From JAPWJZ01 sp964575605 (GTDB lineage: Bacteria; Pseudomonadota; Alphaproteobacteria; Micavibrionales; UBA2020): a DNA stretch of 64,000 bases. Every line of letters begins with the position of its first letter. Within the stretch, counting starts at the first letter, position 1. Below the pieces are notes generated by a model. The model worked only from the letters and a program-made list of their open reading frames with translations. It made no database searches and was not told the DNA's origin. Where the stretch lies: the NCBI GenBank assembly GCA_964575605.1, contig CAZNRN010000011.1:48246-112245 (forward strand). The letters run 5' to 3'. A program made the translations under genes and the position numbers. This document shows positions 15,910-27,759 of the stretch, one piece after another.

Positions 15910-16391
15910 GCGGCACCTTGTAAATAATGGACTGTGTCCTTGATAAGCTCGCCCAGGGTCGCGAACTGGCGCACACCGAAACGCTTGCAGACGATATCGA
16001 CGTTGCCGCGCCGCCAGAAGCCTTCGGGGCAGCAGACGGACAGTTTTTTCGGGTTGGCGGCGACATGGATGCCCAGTTCCAGCAGCGTGATGGGCGAACG
16101 CGTTTCGGGCGCGAAATACATGATGACTCGGTCGGCATGGTCGAGCGCGTCAAGCTCCCATTCCACCTGTTGCTTGAAAGACGGATTGTCGATGCTCTGA
16201 TCCCAGCTGGCGTCCCAATGCGCACGGCGAGGGTTGAGCAGCAGCACATCCATATGGCGCAGAGAGGCCGCCACGCGTTCCTGCCAGTTTTCAGCCTTGC
16301 CCATTTCGATGGAACCGGCAAGAAAGACAGACTTCTTGCCCTTTATATCTTGATAGGCGTCAGGCGCCTTGACCTCGATCATCGTGCCCAT
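15906..16391 (-). CDS. Nucleoside 2-deoxyribosyltransferase-like protein
   Basis: 161 residues from the ATG at 16391, two bases after the stop of the DUF4442 gene; an ATG at 16436 inside that gene is possible but would overlap by 44 bases. Motifs fit the Nuc_deoxyri_tr2 fold: SVFLAGSIEMGKAENWQ (binding loop), LLNPRRAHWDASWDQS, QVEWELDALDHADRVIMYF and the catalytic Glu in SPITLLELGIHV, then CCPEGFWRRGNVDIVC. Family members cleave or transfer deoxyribose between bases; many distant members have unknown substrates, which may be the case here. Confidence 0.75.
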   Translation of the reverse strand: MGTMIEVKAPDAYQDIKGKKSVFLAGSIEMGKAENWQERVAASLRHMDVLLLNPRRAHWDASWDQSIDNPSFKQQVEWELDALDHADRVIMYFAPETRSPITLLELGIHVAANPKKLSVCCPEGFWRRGNVDIVCKRFGVRQFATLGELIKDTVHYLQGAA

Positions 16392-16392
16392 G

Positions 16393-16878
16393 TTATGGCT
16401 TTGGCTTTCCGGGTTGTTTATCTTTGCGGCGGACATAGAGGGTCTTGCTGACCTCCGCCACCACGTCGCCCTGCTCGTCCTTTACCTGCACGATATAGGT
16501 CGGCTCGGCCTTGGGGTTGCTGTCGGCTAGGTCCTTCAGTTCTTTCAGCTGCTCGGCCGAAAGGTTGAAATGCGCGGTCACCTTGCCCTTACCGGGTTTT
16601 TTGAATTTGATCTCAGATGATTTGTCCCAGACGATATAATCCTTGCCGAGGTTCTTGATGACGATCATCGCGAAGAACGGGTCCGTCATGGAAAACAGCG
16701 AACCGCCGAACTGGGTGCCCACGTAATTCTTGTTCCAGCTGCGCAGCTTCATTTCAACGGTGATATCGTTAAAATCCTTGCTGATATTCGTCACCTTTAC
16801 CCCTGCGCCCAGAAATGGCGGCCAGAGGTTCAGAAAGTGGCGAAAAGCTTTCGGGCCGAATTTGTCTTTCAGGCTCAT
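16393..16878 (-). CDS. DUF4442 hotdog-fold thioesterase-like protein
   Basis: 161 residues. The sequence LRSWNKNYVGTQFGGSLFSMTDPFFAMIVIKNLG is typical of DUF4442 (YiiD-C-like) hotdog proteins, which are distant relatives of acyl-CoA thioesterases. Asn and Gly of NYVGTQFGG are conserved in the family. The substrate is unknown. The start overlaps the valS stop by 4 bases (ATGA), so it is translated with ValS. The tail is basic (KDKQPGKPKP). Confidence 0.75.
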   Translation of the reverse strand: MSLKDKFGPKAFRHFLNLWPPFLGAGVKVTNISKDFNDITVEMKLRSWNKNYVGTQFGGSLFSMTDPFFAMIVIKNLGKDYIVWDKSSEIKFKKPGKGKVTAHFNLSAEQLKELKDLADSNPKAEPTYIVQVKDEQGDVVAEVSKTLYVRRKDKQPGKPKP

Positions 16879-19556
16879 TCCGCATCCTTAAGCTGTTTCA
16901 ACGCGAGAACCAGCTTGGATTTAATATTTTCAGCCTCCTTAAGTTCTTCCCTCATCTCCTCAATAGTTTCCGCTTGAGCCTTGGCAAGGAAACCAGGGTT
17001 ATCCAGTGTCTTTTTAATACGCTGAATATTCGCATCCGCCTTTTCGATTTGTTTTTTTAGACGTTCACCTTCCTGCGAAAAATCCACGACATCAGAAATT
17101 GGCAGGACAATATTGGCTTCATCCAATACCAACTGAATGGATCCCTTAGGGGGAGGCTCATCAACCGCCACTGCCTCTGAAAGCCGAGCCATGCGCTTGA
17201 TAATATCATTGTAAGTTTTGAGTCTTGTCTGGTTATTATCATTGGCACCGCGCAATAACATTTTAATCTGCGCTGCTGCCGGTACGTTCATATCAGAGCG
17301 TACTGAGCGAATTTGGGAGATGAGATTTATAACCCAATTGACCTCTTCCTGCGCTTTCGTATCCAGCACGGATTTGTCGAACACAGGCCACATTTTGGTC
17401 TGCAGCCAGTCTTCCTTGGGCAGGGTATCCTTGCCCATCAGCACCGCATGCAGTTCCTCGGTCAGGTAAGGCATGAAAGGGTTGAGCAGCAAGAGGATGC
17501 GGTCGAGCACCCAGCCCGTCGTATCCTGCGTTTCCTTCTTCACAGCTTCGTCGCTGCCGGTGATCAGAGGCTTGGTGAATTCGATGTACCAGGCGCAGAA
17601 GGTATCCCAGGTGAACTGGTAAAGCGCGGAGGCGGCTTCGTTATACTTGAAGGCCTTCATCGCCTCGGCAACCTTGACCGAGGTCGCGGCAAGTTCGGTC
17701 ACGATCCAGCGGTTCAGGGTATGCTTGTTATTCTCGGGCTTGTAATCCAGCTTCAGCTCGCAGCCGTTCATCATGCAGAAGCGTGACGAGTTCCACAGCT
17801 TGGTGGCGAAGTTGCGGTAGCCTTCGGCGCGGGCGTTGGACCATTTAACGTCGCGCCCCTGCGCGGCCAGCGCGGCCATGGTAAAGCGGAGCGCGTCGGC
17901 GCCGTACTGGTCGATGACCTCGAGCGGGTCGACCACGTTGCCCTTGGTTTTCGACATCTTCTGCCCTTTTTCGTCGCGGACGAGGGCGTGGATATAGACC
18001 TTGCGGAAGGGCACATCACCCATGAAATGGATGCCCATCATCATCATGCGGGCAACCCAGAAGAAGATGATGTCGAAACCGGTGATGAGTGTTTCGGCGG
18101 GGTAATAGCGCTTCACCTCTTCCGTCTTTTCCGGCCAGCCGAGCGTGGAGAACGGCCAGAGCGCGGAGGAGAACCAGGTGTCCAGCACGTCGGGATCACG
18201 CGTCAGTTTCACGCCTGCACCCGCCTGTTTCTGTGCTTCTTCCTCGGTTTCGGCGACATAGACTTTACCGTTGTCGTCGTACCAGGCGGGAATCTGGTGC
18301 CCCCACCACAGCTGGCGGGAAATGCACCAGGGCTGGATATTGTGCATCCAGTCGAAATAGGTTTTTTCCCAGTTTTTGGGAATGAACTGTGTCTTGCCCT
18401 CCTCCACCGCCTTGATGGCGGGTTTCGCCAGCGTCACGGCGTCGCAATACCACTGGTCGGTCAGGAAGGGTTCCAGCACGACGGATTTCGATTTTTCGTC
18501 ATGCGGCACGGCGTGGACCTGCGGCTCGATTTTGTCGAGCAGGCCAAGGGCCTCGATCTCCGCCACCACCTGCTTGCGCGCCACGAAGCGGTCGAGCCCG
18601 ATATAGTTTTCAGGGATATTAGCGCCCTCGGCTGCAGTGATTTTCGCATCTTTATCGAGGATGGAGAGCATAGGCAGCTTGTGACGCTTGCCGACTTCGA
18701 AGTCGTTGAAGTCGTGCGCAGGGGTGATTTTCACCGCGCCCGAGCCTTTTTCAGGGTCGGCGTAATCATCGGCAATAATCGGGATCTCGCGGCCAGTGAT
18801 GGGCAGCACGACCATCTTGCCGACAAGCGCCTTGTAACGCCCGTCTTCCGGGTGCACTGCAACGGCCGTATCTCCCAGCATCGTTTCAGGGCGCGTTGTC
18901 GCGATGGTGATGAAGGTATCGGGCATGCCCTTGATCGGGTATTTGAAGTGCCACATATTGCCCTTGATTTCGACCTGTTCGACCTCGAGGTCGGACACGG
19001 CGGTATGCATCTTGGGGTCCCAGTTCACAAGGCGCTTGTCCTTGTAAATAAGCTTTTCGTTGTACAGCTGCACGAAGACCTTGTTCACGCCCTTGTTCAG
19101 GTCGGGATCCATGGTGAAGCGTTCGCGCTCCCAGTCGGGCGTCGCGCCCAGGCGGCGCAGCTGCGAAGTGATGGTGGAGCCCGATTGCTCTTTCCATTCC
19201 CAGACACGTTCAAGGAATTTTTCGCGGCCGAGTTTGTGGCGCGAGGAGCCTTCTTTTTCCAGCAGGCGTTCAACGACAAGCTGGGTCGCGATGCCCGCAT
19301 GGTCGGTGCCCGGCTGCCAGAGGACGTCCCTGCCCTGCATGCGTTCGAAACGGCTGAGGATATCCTGCAACGTCATGGTGAGCGCATGGCCCATATGCAG
19401 GCTGCCCGTGACGTTGGGGGGCGGCATGGGGATGCAATACGGCGCCTTGTTGCTTTTGACATCCGCATGGAAGACACCCGAGCTTTCCCACTGCTGGTAA
19501 TGCTTCTTTTCGACGTCTTTGCTTTCAAAGGTTTTTTCGAGCGTTCTTTCGGCCAT
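16875..19556 (-). CDS. valS: Valyl-tRNA synthetase
   Basis: 893 residues from the ATG at 19556, preceded by GAGGTG; an in-frame ATG six codons upstream lacks a site. It is a class I enzyme: HMGH (the HIGH motif) at 54-57 in PPPNVTGSLHMGHAL, KMSKTKGNVVDPL (KMSKS motif) past the middle, a large editing domain with TTRPETMLGDTAVAVHP, an anticodon-binding domain and a C-terminal coiled coil (about 815-893). It attaches valine to its tRNA and hydrolyses mischarged threonine. First gene of a five-gene leftward operon. Confidence 0.98.
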   Translation of the reverse strand: MAERTLEKTFESKDVEKKHYQQWESSGVFHADVKSNKAPYCIPMPPPNVTGSLHMGHALTMTLQDILSRFERMQGRDVLWQPGTDHAGIATQLVVERLLEKEGSSRHKLGREKFLERVWEWKEQSGSTITSQLRRLGATPDWERERFTMDPDLNKGVNKVFVQLYNEKLIYKDKRLVNWDPKMHTAVSDLEVEQVEIKGNMWHFKYPIKGMPDTFITIATTRPETMLGDTAVAVHPEDGRYKALVGKMVVLPITGREIPIIADDYADPEKGSGAVKITPAHDFNDFEVGKRHKLPMLSILDKDAKITAAEGANIPENYIGLDRFVARKQVVAEIEALGLLDKIEPQVHAVPHDEKSKSVVLEPFLTDQWYCDAVTLAKPAIKAVEEGKTQFIPKNWEKTYFDWMHNIQPWCISRQLWWGHQIPAWYDDNGKVYVAETEEEAQKQAGAGVKLTRDPDVLDTWFSSALWPFSTLGWPEKTEEVKRYYPAETLITGFDIIFFWVARMMMMGIHFMGDVPFRKVYIHALVRDEKGQKMSKTKGNVVDPLEVIDQYGADALRFTMAALAAQGRDVKWSNARAEGYRNFATKLWNSSRFCMMNGCELKLDYKPENNKHTLNRWIVTELAATSVKVAEAMKAFKYNEAASALYQFTWDTFCAWYIEFTKPLITGSDEAVKKETQDTTGWVLDRILLLLNPFMPYLTEELHAVLMGKDTLPKEDWLQTKMWPVFDKSVLDTKAQEEVNWVINLISQIRSVRSDMNVPAAAQIKMLLRGANDNNQTRLKTYNDIIKRMARLSEAVAVDEPPPKGSIQLVLDEANIVLPISDVVDFSQEGERLKKQIEKADANIQRIKKTLDNPGFLAKAQAETIEEMREELKEAENIKSKLVLALKQLKDAE

Positions 19557-19581
19557 TTCACACCTCAAATTCAAGAGACAT

Positions 19582-19611
19582 AATATAGCCGCAAAATCCC
19601 TGCATTGTGAA
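19582..19611 (-). promoter_or_regulatory. Promoter of the valS operon
   Basis: On the minus strand TTCACA (complement of 19606-19611), 18-base spacer, TATATT (complement of 19582-19587), about 25 bases before the valS start. The leader is too short for a T-box or other aminoacyl-tRNA sensor. Confidence 0.6.
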
Positions 19612-19713
19612 GGCTTTCGGCGGGACTTTTTGACATATTCCAGCTTAAAAACGGTTGCATCGGCACCGCGCGAAAATTATCCTTATGCAACCATCAGGGA
19701 ATACAGGGTCATC

Positions 19714-21551
19714 ATGTCAAACCAAGCCGTCAGCCAGACACCGCAGGAACTGAACCTCGCGGCGAAAGCGCTGATACAGCAAGGCAAATTCGACGAGGCG
19801 CGCGGCTTGCTGGAAAGCTCTCTGGCGCAGGAAAAGACCCCTGCCGCGCTGCGCTATCACGGCGTCATCTGCCGCCTCTCGAAAGACCTGCAAACCGCGC
19901 TGCAATGGTTCGAGGAAGCGCTGAAGCTCGACCCGCAGGATCACGCGACGCTGAGCCAGGTGGCCGAAACGCATTTCGACGCCGGCAACCTGACCGAGGC
20001 GACGGCCCTTTATGCCTTCGCCATCAAATACGACCCGACAAACCTTCACTATATGGAACGTTTCGTCGGCATGAGCCAGCGCGTAACGTTTGCAAATTAC
20101 AGCGAAGTGGTCGAGGAAGCAGTGGTCGCCTGCCTGCGCTGCCCCGACCTCAATGCCTACCAGCTGCAGGCGCTGTGGTACAACACCTTCCTGCTGAACC
20201 CTGCGTTGCAGAAGGTCTATAACCCGGGCGGCTGGAAGGCGAAACTGTTTGGCGGCGCTGAGATTGACGTTGCGCCGCTTAACACCGCATTCTTCCTCGA
20301 AGGCCTCCGCCACCTGACAGTCTGCAGCATGGATTTCGAAAATTTCCTGCAGCGCCTGCGCCGCACCCTGCTGGACCGCCAAGGCAAGGATATCGAACTC
20401 GCCGCCGCGTTGTCGCATTACTGCTATAACAACGAATACATCTTCGTTATTTCAGGCGAAGAGAAAGACGCCGTGCAAAAGCTGCGCACCCGCATCGAGG
20501 GCGGTGAAATACTGGCTCCGCTGGTCGCGCTTTATGGCTGTTATGACAGGCTATATACGCTCGGCAATGCGAAAAGCGTGGCGGACAAGCTGAAAAACGA
20601 TCCTGTTCTGGCTGACGTCGTCAAATTGCAGCTGCTGGAGCATTTCGCGCTGCAGGAACTGCGCCATACTATTCCCGCCGCGACCGAAATCGAGAACGAA
20701 GTCTCGCAGAAGGTGCGCGAACAGTACGAAGAGTCCCCCTACCCGATGTGGGTAAAACTGCCGCGCGGCCTCTATGCCGAAAAACCCGCCGAACACCTGA
20801 AGGGCAAGCCCGCGAAGATATTGGTAGCAGGCTGCGGCACGGGCCATGAATCACTGCAATATTCGGTGATCTTTCCCGAGGCCGAGGTCACGGCCATCGA
20901 CCTCTCGCTCACCAGCATGGCCTATGCGAAGCGCAAGGCGGCCGAACTGGGCATTAAAAATACTGAATTCAGGCAAGCCGATATTTTAAAAGTCGCCCAG
21001 ATGAACCAGAAGTTCGACGTCGTCGTGTCTGGGGGCGTGCTGCACCATATGCAGGACACCTTCAAGGGCTGGCAGGTGCTGACCACGGTGATGAAGGACG
21101 ACGCGGTGATGAAGATCGGCCTTTACAGCCGCACCGCCCGCCGCAACCTGCTGGAAGCCCACGCGATCATCAAGAAAAATCACCCGAACCTCGACCTCGA
21201 TGGCATGCGCGAATTCCGCGGCAACAGCGAGAAATACCTCGGCAAAAAACTGCTTTCCACGCTCTCGCGCTTCGAGGATTATTACCACCTGTCGATGTAC
21301 CGCGACATGATGTTCCACGTTCAGGAACGCAACATGACGCTGGAGGAGATCGAGGAGATGCTGGACAAGCTGGGCCTGGAATTCATCGGCTTCAGCCTGC
21401 CCCGCGAAATAAAAGCCGCCTTCGTCGCCACGTACCCGAACGACCCCGAAGGCGCGAATATCAAGAACTGGCAGGAATTCGAGCGCAACAACCCCGACAC
21501 CTTCAGCGCCTGCTATATTTTCTGGTGCCGTAAAAAACAAGGAAAAATAAA

Positions 21552-21555
<4 letters not shown>
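19714..21555 (+). CDS. TPR-repeat protein with SAM-dependent methyltransferase domain
   Basis: 613 residues from the ATG at 19714. Residues about 8-115 hold three TPR units (LAAKALIQQGKFDEARGLLE, then AALRYHGVICRLSKDLQTALQWFEEALKLDP, then EATALYAFAIKYDPTN). The middle, to about 370, is helical. Residues about 370-480 form a class I methyltransferase: AKILVAGCGTGHESLQYSV (SAM motif I), VTAIDLSLTSMAYAKRKA and FDVVVSGGVLHHMQD. The acceptor is unknown; the TPR part may recognise a protein. Its stop overlaps the fumC start (ATGA), so the two are translationally coupled. Confidence 0.82.
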
Positions 21556-22976
<1,421 letters not shown>

Positions 22977-22981
22977 AAAAA

Positions 22982-23242
22982 GTGCCACGTCGTTTATCGC
23001 AGAAACACTCCGTCACGGTAGCTGGGCACCGTACGAGCATCACTCTCGAGACCGCGTTCTGGGATTCACTGCGCGAGATCGCAGCGGCCAGCAACAAATC
23101 GGTCAACTGCATTATCGCCGAAATCGACGTCGCCCAGCCCGAGAACCTCTCGAGCGCACTGCGCGTCTTCATCCTCGACTTCTACAAGCACCCCGAGGCA
23201 CACCCGCTGAATAACGTCACGGGCGTAACGCTCAAGAAATAA
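22982..23242 (+). CDS. Ribbon-helix-helix domain protein (RHH_4 type)
   Basis: 86 residues beginning with GTG, with AAAGGA about ten bases upstream. GHRTSITLETAFWDSLREIA ... VNCIIAEIDVAQPENLSSALRVFILDFY is the alphaproteobacterial RHH_4 pattern: one DNA-binding beta strand followed by two helices, acting as a dimer. It is commonly found beside fumC in alphaproteobacteria. Targets are unknown; it may autoregulate the fumC operon. Confidence 0.8.
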   Translation: MPRRLSQKHSVTVAGHRTSITLETAFWDSLREIAAASNKSVNCIIAEIDVAQPENLSSALRVFILDFYKHPEAHPLNNVTGVTLKK

Positions 23243-23248
23243 GCTTCT

Positions 23249-26200
23249 TTACTGCTGCTTTTGTACCCCATCCGGAGACGGCATGGGCGGCGGCGCGTTC
23301 GCGTCTTCTTTATCCGTATCCAGCCTGTCGAGGATTCCCTTGATATCGCCATTACCTTCTTTCGGAGCTGGCGTTGCTGGTGCGTCAGATGCAAAGCCCG
23401 GCTGGTCAGGCGACGGCGTGGGCGGTGCGATCAGGTCTTCCGATTCAATCGGCGCAGTGTCGTCAACACCGCCTTCCTCGGGGAACATCTCGCCCTGTTC
23501 CTGCGGCACGGCATCGTGGTTTTCGATGACGATGGGCTTTTCCTGCGCAGGCGGCTGTTCGATCGGTTTGCGCAGGTTTTCGGGCGGCGCGTCGACGGGC
23601 TTTTCAATCGGCGTTTTCGGTGGCGGCACATCGCCGGGTTCTTTCACAATGTGCCCGATATAATTCTCGAGCGCCTCGAGGTCGAGGCTATAGGCCGACG
23701 CCTTGCCCATCTCGCCCGCGCGCTTGACGTCGAAGTAAGGCGTCAACGGCGAATTTTTCATCTGCACTTCGGCCGAGATGTCGTAGGTTTCGGGGCCCAT
23801 GCTGTAGGCGCCCGTGACGACCGTCGTCGCGCTCTCGTCCGCCAGTTTCAGTTTGTCGATGGTGATTTTGGAATCCCCCACCTTGAACTTCGCAGCGACA
23901 TCTTTGTATGTCGTATCTGCCGAACCCAGCGCCGTGGCCGCCTGCGCGGCGAAATCGTCGGGCGCATAGGGCATCTTGCCGATCACTGCGCTGAATTTCG
24001 CGGGGCTGAAAGCCTCAACCGTTACCGCATCGGCGCGCAACGAAATATCGCCCGCCACGCCGGCGAACCAGTCGTCTTTTGATTTTGAATCGTCTTGCGA
24101 CAGGTTGAAATCCATGTCGCCGTTGCCCGAAAGCTTGACGCCGTGGAACTCGAGCGCCTCCATCAGCCCCGCAAGAAACGCGCCGTGCATGGCGCCCTTC
24201 ATCTTGCCTTTCCAGCTGTCTGCCTTCGTGGCCTCTACCTGTGCGCTAACAACACCACCCCAGAGCTTGCCGTCAAAATTACCGACTTTGAGGCTGTCGC
24301 CCGTTGCCTCTAGCTTCATCTTTACATCGGTGAAATCGTTGCTGCGCCACTCCATCTGCTTTGCCGTCAAATTCAGCGCCAGCTTGTCGGAAACTTTATA
24401 GCCTTCGTGCAGCCAGCTGTCGAAGTCCAGCTTGTTAGCCTCGATATCGCCCTCGTATTTACCGGCGGCGCGCGCCAAAGCAGCGGAAACCACGCCTGCG
24501 GTGCGGATACCCTGTATCTTATAAGAATTGGCTGAGCCGATGACGCGCCCTTCCAGTTTGTATGTCTGCTGCCCGTCTTCCTCGACCAGCTTGTCGATAG
24601 GCAGGCCCAGCTGCGCCCATACGCCGTTATCCTGCCGCTTGATGCTCAGGTTGTTTTCAAAGGAATAATTGCCATCGTTGTCCTGCGTGCCGCGGCCTTG
24701 CAGTTCGACATGGCCGTTGTCGAGCGCGCCGTCGAAAGTGAAATTGAACTGCCCCGCGTCCCCGGTGACGGTGCCTTCAACCTTGCCGGACTGCCCCGCC
24801 TGCAGCGGCGGCGGCAGGGTAAAGCCGAAGGCATCCGCGAACATACCGAGTTTTTCGCGCTGCGCCTCGTACTGCAGGTCCATGCCCGTCAGAGGACTGA
24901 AACCGGTAACGGTGCCGCGCATGTTGAACGACGGGTTCATCGACAGGAACGACACCACCTGCATTTTGCCGTTATCCAGCGTCGCGTTGAAATTCAGGTC
25001 CTGCCCGTGCATCGCACCACGGGAGAAACTGCGGACGTTGACATGAACCTCGCCCTTCGCCTTCATCATGGCAAGCGACAGCGGTTCGAAATCCTTTTTG
25101 AACGGCAGGCCGATATCACCTTGGTCGAAAGTCAGGCGCGCGACGAATTCGGGCGTGTCGCCTTTGCGGCTGTTGATATCCAGCCTGCCCGACATTTTCG
25201 TGCCGCCGTCAAACTGGGCATCGATATCGAACAGGTTCAGCGCGTCCTTTTTAACATCAAGGCTGGCCGACATATCCAGTTTTTTTACCACGCCGCTCTC
25301 GCCGACGGATTTCAGGATATTGCTGTTGCCCATGGCCAATGCCTTGGCCAGTTTCTGGAACTCATCGGAGGTCACCATGACGGTAAACGCGGCGACTTCC
25401 TTCGCGGGCGAGACGACCCCCGCAATTTTTACCAAAGATTTTCCGGCCATGTCGAAGCGGCCTTCCTTAACGACCCATTCTTCCTTGTCGGTCGTAGCCG
25501 CGAGCGTGACGCCCTGCATATAGGCCCAGGCCCAGGTGATCGCCTTGCCCTTCAATTTTAAACTGGCGTCGAAGTTTTCAGGCGTGGCGAGGAAACCGGG
25601 CTTGCCCGCGACTTTCAGGTGGCTGCCCTCGAGTACCGCCGTGACCAGCGGTTTTTTTCCTTTTTCGAAGGCAATGGCAAGGCTACCTTTCAGCGTACCC
25701 TTCTCGCCGAATTTGGCGTCGATGTCGGTCAGCTTTGCCTCGCGGCCCTTGTATTGCAGCTGCGCTTTAACGTCAGCGGTGTCGTCCATGAAGGGCATGT
25801 TCCGGAAGAAGGGACCCGTAACGATGCTGGAGAGCTTGCCTTCGGTAACGGCAAGGCTGCCCGTGACAGCCAGTTCCGGCGCGCTGGCAACTGTGCCTTC
25901 GAAAGAAACTTTTGGCATGCCGGCAGAAGGTGAAAGATTGATGGTAACCGGGACCTCGCCGCCCTCGCCCGCCTTGCCGGTCGACATTTCAACGCCGACC
26001 GGTGTTTCACCGTATTTCATCTGCCCTGCCGCGCGGTATGGGCCGGAGAGCGTATCGGCGGAAATGTCGAGGTTCAGGTTTTCGACGCTCCATTCCGCGC
26101 CTGTCACCTGGCTTTTGTAGCGCAGCGCGCCATTGGTCATCGTAACCTTGTTCAGGCGGATGGCGTCGCCCTCGATCGCCGACGGCGTTTCCTGTTCCTT

Positions 26201-26590
26201 CACAATACCCGTCCAGTTGACGGAGCCATCATCCAGCACTTCGAGGTTGACGACGGGATTGGCAAGGTTGATGTTCTCGACCTCGAATTTTCCCTGCAGC
26301 AGCGGCTCGAATTTCATTTTGGCTTCGAGGCGCTGCAGCGTCATGAGGCTATCGGCCTTCGATCCCTCGACGTTCGAGAGCGATACATCCTCCAGCAAAA
26401 TCTGCGGGCTAGGCAGCAGGCTGAAACTGACCTTTCCCTTCACGTCGATTTTAGGGGCAAGGTAGGGCTGGATTTGCGCGATGATGCGCTCTTTGTGCTT
26501 GTCCCAGTTGATCAGGCTGGGCGCGACCAACAGCAAGGCGGCAAGGAACAGCGACACGAAAAACAGCGTCGCGACGATTTTTTTCATCAT
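23249..26590 (-). CDS. AsmA family (AsmA-like/TamB-like) inner-membrane anchored protein
   Basis: 1113 residues. One N-terminal transmembrane helix (KKIVATLFFVSLFLAALLLVAPSLI) is followed by the AsmA opening INWDKHKERIIAQIQPYLAPKIDVKGKVSFSLLPSPQILLEDVSLSN and a very long beta-rich periplasmic part. The C-terminal about 130 residues are Pro/Glu-rich and probably disordered. AsmA-clan proteins are thought to form hydrophobic grooves that move phospholipids between membranes. It starts inside the lpxB stop (ATGA overlap) and ends the long lipid A operon, which fits an envelope-lipid role. Confidence 0.88.
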   Translation of the reverse strand: MMKKIVATLFFVSLFLAALLLVAPSLINWDKHKERIIAQIQPYLAPKIDVKGKVSFSLLPSPQILLEDVSLSNVEGSKADSLMTLQRLEAKMKFEPLLQGKFEVENINLANPVVNLEVLDDGSVNWTGIVKEQETPSAIEGDAIRLNKVTMTNGALRYKSQVTGAEWSVENLNLDISADTLSGPYRAAGQMKYGETPVGVEMSTGKAGEGGEVPVTINLSPSAGMPKVSFEGTVASAPELAVTGSLAVTEGKLSSIVTGPFFRNMPFMDDTADVKAQLQYKGREAKLTDIDAKFGEKGTLKGSLAIAFEKGKKPLVTAVLEGSHLKVAGKPGFLATPENFDASLKLKGKAITWAWAYMQGVTLAATTDKEEWVVKEGRFDMAGKSLVKIAGVVSPAKEVAAFTVMVTSDEFQKLAKALAMGNSNILKSVGESGVVKKLDMSASLDVKKDALNLFDIDAQFDGGTKMSGRLDINSRKGDTPEFVARLTFDQGDIGLPFKKDFEPLSLAMMKAKGEVHVNVRSFSRGAMHGQDLNFNATLDNGKMQVVSFLSMNPSFNMRGTVTGFSPLTGMDLQYEAQREKLGMFADAFGFTLPPPLQAGQSGKVEGTVTGDAGQFNFTFDGALDNGHVELQGRGTQDNDGNYSFENNLSIKRQDNGVWAQLGLPIDKLVEEDGQQTYKLEGRVIGSANSYKIQGIRTAGVVSAALARAAGKYEGDIEANKLDFDSWLHEGYKVSDKLALNLTAKQMEWRSNDFTDVKMKLEATGDSLKVGNFDGKLWGGVVSAQVEATKADSWKGKMKGAMHGAFLAGLMEALEFHGVKLSGNGDMDFNLSQDDSKSKDDWFAGVAGDISLRADAVTVEAFSPAKFSAVIGKMPYAPDDFAAQAATALGSADTTYKDVAAKFKVGDSKITIDKLKLADESATTVVTGAYSMGPETYDISAEVQMKNSPLTPYFDVKRAGEMGKASAYSLDLEALENYIGHIVKEPGDVPPPKTPIEKPVDAPPENLRKPIEQPPAQEKPIVIENHDAVPQEQGEMFPEEGGVDDTAPIESEDLIAPPTPSPDQPGFASDAPATPAPKEGNGDIKGILDRLDTDKEDANAPPPMPSPDGVQKQQ

Positions 26591-27759
26591 GAGGTCTTTT
26601 TCCTTGCAATCACGTCCAGTACGGCGGCAGCCGCCTTCTGGCTGGGCGTTTCAGGGTCGCTGAGGCCGAGCTTGATAAGCGCCTCGCGGAAATCCATCAG
26701 CTGGCGCGCGCGGCTTTCCTTGTCGCCCATCAGGCGAAGCAGCTCGGCCGACATTTTCGGTGGTTCGCAGTCTTCCAGCAGCAGCTCAGGCACCACCTCG
26801 CGCTTGACGAGGATATTGATCAGGTTGACGTAGGGGATTTTAATCAGGTGCTTCGCCAGGAATGCCGAGGTGGGGCTCAGCTTGTAGGCGATGATATGCG
26901 GCGTATCGGCCATGGCGAGTTCCAGCGACACTGTGCCGGAGGCGGCAATCGCAATTGCGCTGGCAGCGAAGGCGTCGAATTTTTCGCCCTCGGTATAAAC
27001 GAGGATCGGGTTGATGCCCTTGCCGACGAAGAATTTCTCGATCGGGCCTTTCAGGTGCTTCAGCGTAGGGATGACGATAACGGCCTGATGCCTGTTGCGC
27101 AGCACGATATCGGCTGTATCGCTGAATTTTTCCAGCAGGCGTGTCAGTTCGGACATGCGGCTGCCGGGTAGCATGCAGAGCACCGGCTGGTCCGGTTTCA
27201 AGCCGTGCGCGCGGCGGAAACGGTCGCCGTCGCCGCGGTTTTCCTGCCGCTCGACAACCGGATGGCCGACGAAGGTTGCGGCAAGGCCGTGCTTTTCAAA
27301 GTATGGCGGCTCGAAGGGCAGCAACGTCAGGATATGGTCGAGGAATTTCGACACTTTCTCCGCCCTGCCCGGCCGCCAGGCCCAGACGCTGGGCGCAACG
27401 TAATGGATGCAGGGAATATCCTTCACGCGGCTTTTCAATTTCTTGATGACGCGGAAGCAGAAATCAGGGCTGTCGATGGTGACGACGGCGTCGGGGCGCG
27501 TCTTGCGGATTTCACGCGCGGTCTGGCGGATACGCGCCATGATCTTGAACAACCGCGGCAGAACCTCGGCAATACCCATCACGGAAAGGTCTTCCATGGG
27601 GAAGAGGCTTTTCATACCCTCCGCCTGCATCTTCGGCCCGCCGACGCCGTTAAAAGTCGCGTCGGGGTGCTTTTGTTTCAGCGCACGCATGAGGTTGGCG
27701 CCGAGGCTGTCGCCCGAGGCCTCGCCCGCGATAATGAAAATATTAAGCGGTTTTTCCAT
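26587..27759 (-). CDS. lpxB: Lipid-A-disaccharide synthase LpxB
   Basis: 390 residues. A GT-B type glycosyltransferase of family 19 that joins UDP-diacylglucosamine and lipid X. The N-terminus IFIIAGEASGDSLGANLMRAL, then GVGGPKMQAEGMKSLFPMEDLSVMGIAEVLP, HYVAPSVWAWRPGRA and LLPFEPPYFEKHGLAATFVGHPVVE are all diagnostic; ALPGSR-like LPGSRMSEL follows. The start overlaps the lpxI stop by 1 base. Lipid A supply is peripheral to the inner membrane. Confidence 0.97.
   Translation of the reverse strand: MEKPLNIFIIAGEASGDSLGANLMRALKQKHPDATFNGVGGPKMQAEGMKSLFPMEDLSVMGIAEVLPRLFKIMARIRQTAREIRKTRPDAVVTIDSPDFCFRVIKKLKSRVKDIPCIHYVAPSVWAWRPGRAEKVSKFLDHILTLLPFEPPYFEKHGLAATFVGHPVVERQENRGDGDRFRRAHGLKPDQPVLCMLPGSRMSELTRLLEKFSDTADIVLRNRHQAVIVIPTLKHLKGPIEKFFVGKGINPILVYTEGEKFDAFAASAIAIAASGTVSLELAMADTPHIIAYKLSPTSAFLAKHLIKIPYVNLINILVKREVVPELLLEDCEPPKMSAELLRLMGDKESRARQLMDFREALIKLGLSDPETPSQKAAAAVLDVIARKKTS

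Noticed and set aside
17988..19583. A 531-codon plus-strand frame opposite valS
   Set aside because: Antisense shadow of valS, with shadow-type His/Asp/Val-rich composition.
19557..19713. Possible T-box or amino-acid sensing leader before valS
   Set aside because: The valS leader is only about 20 bases after the proposed promoter, and no specifier or antiterminator structure is visible.
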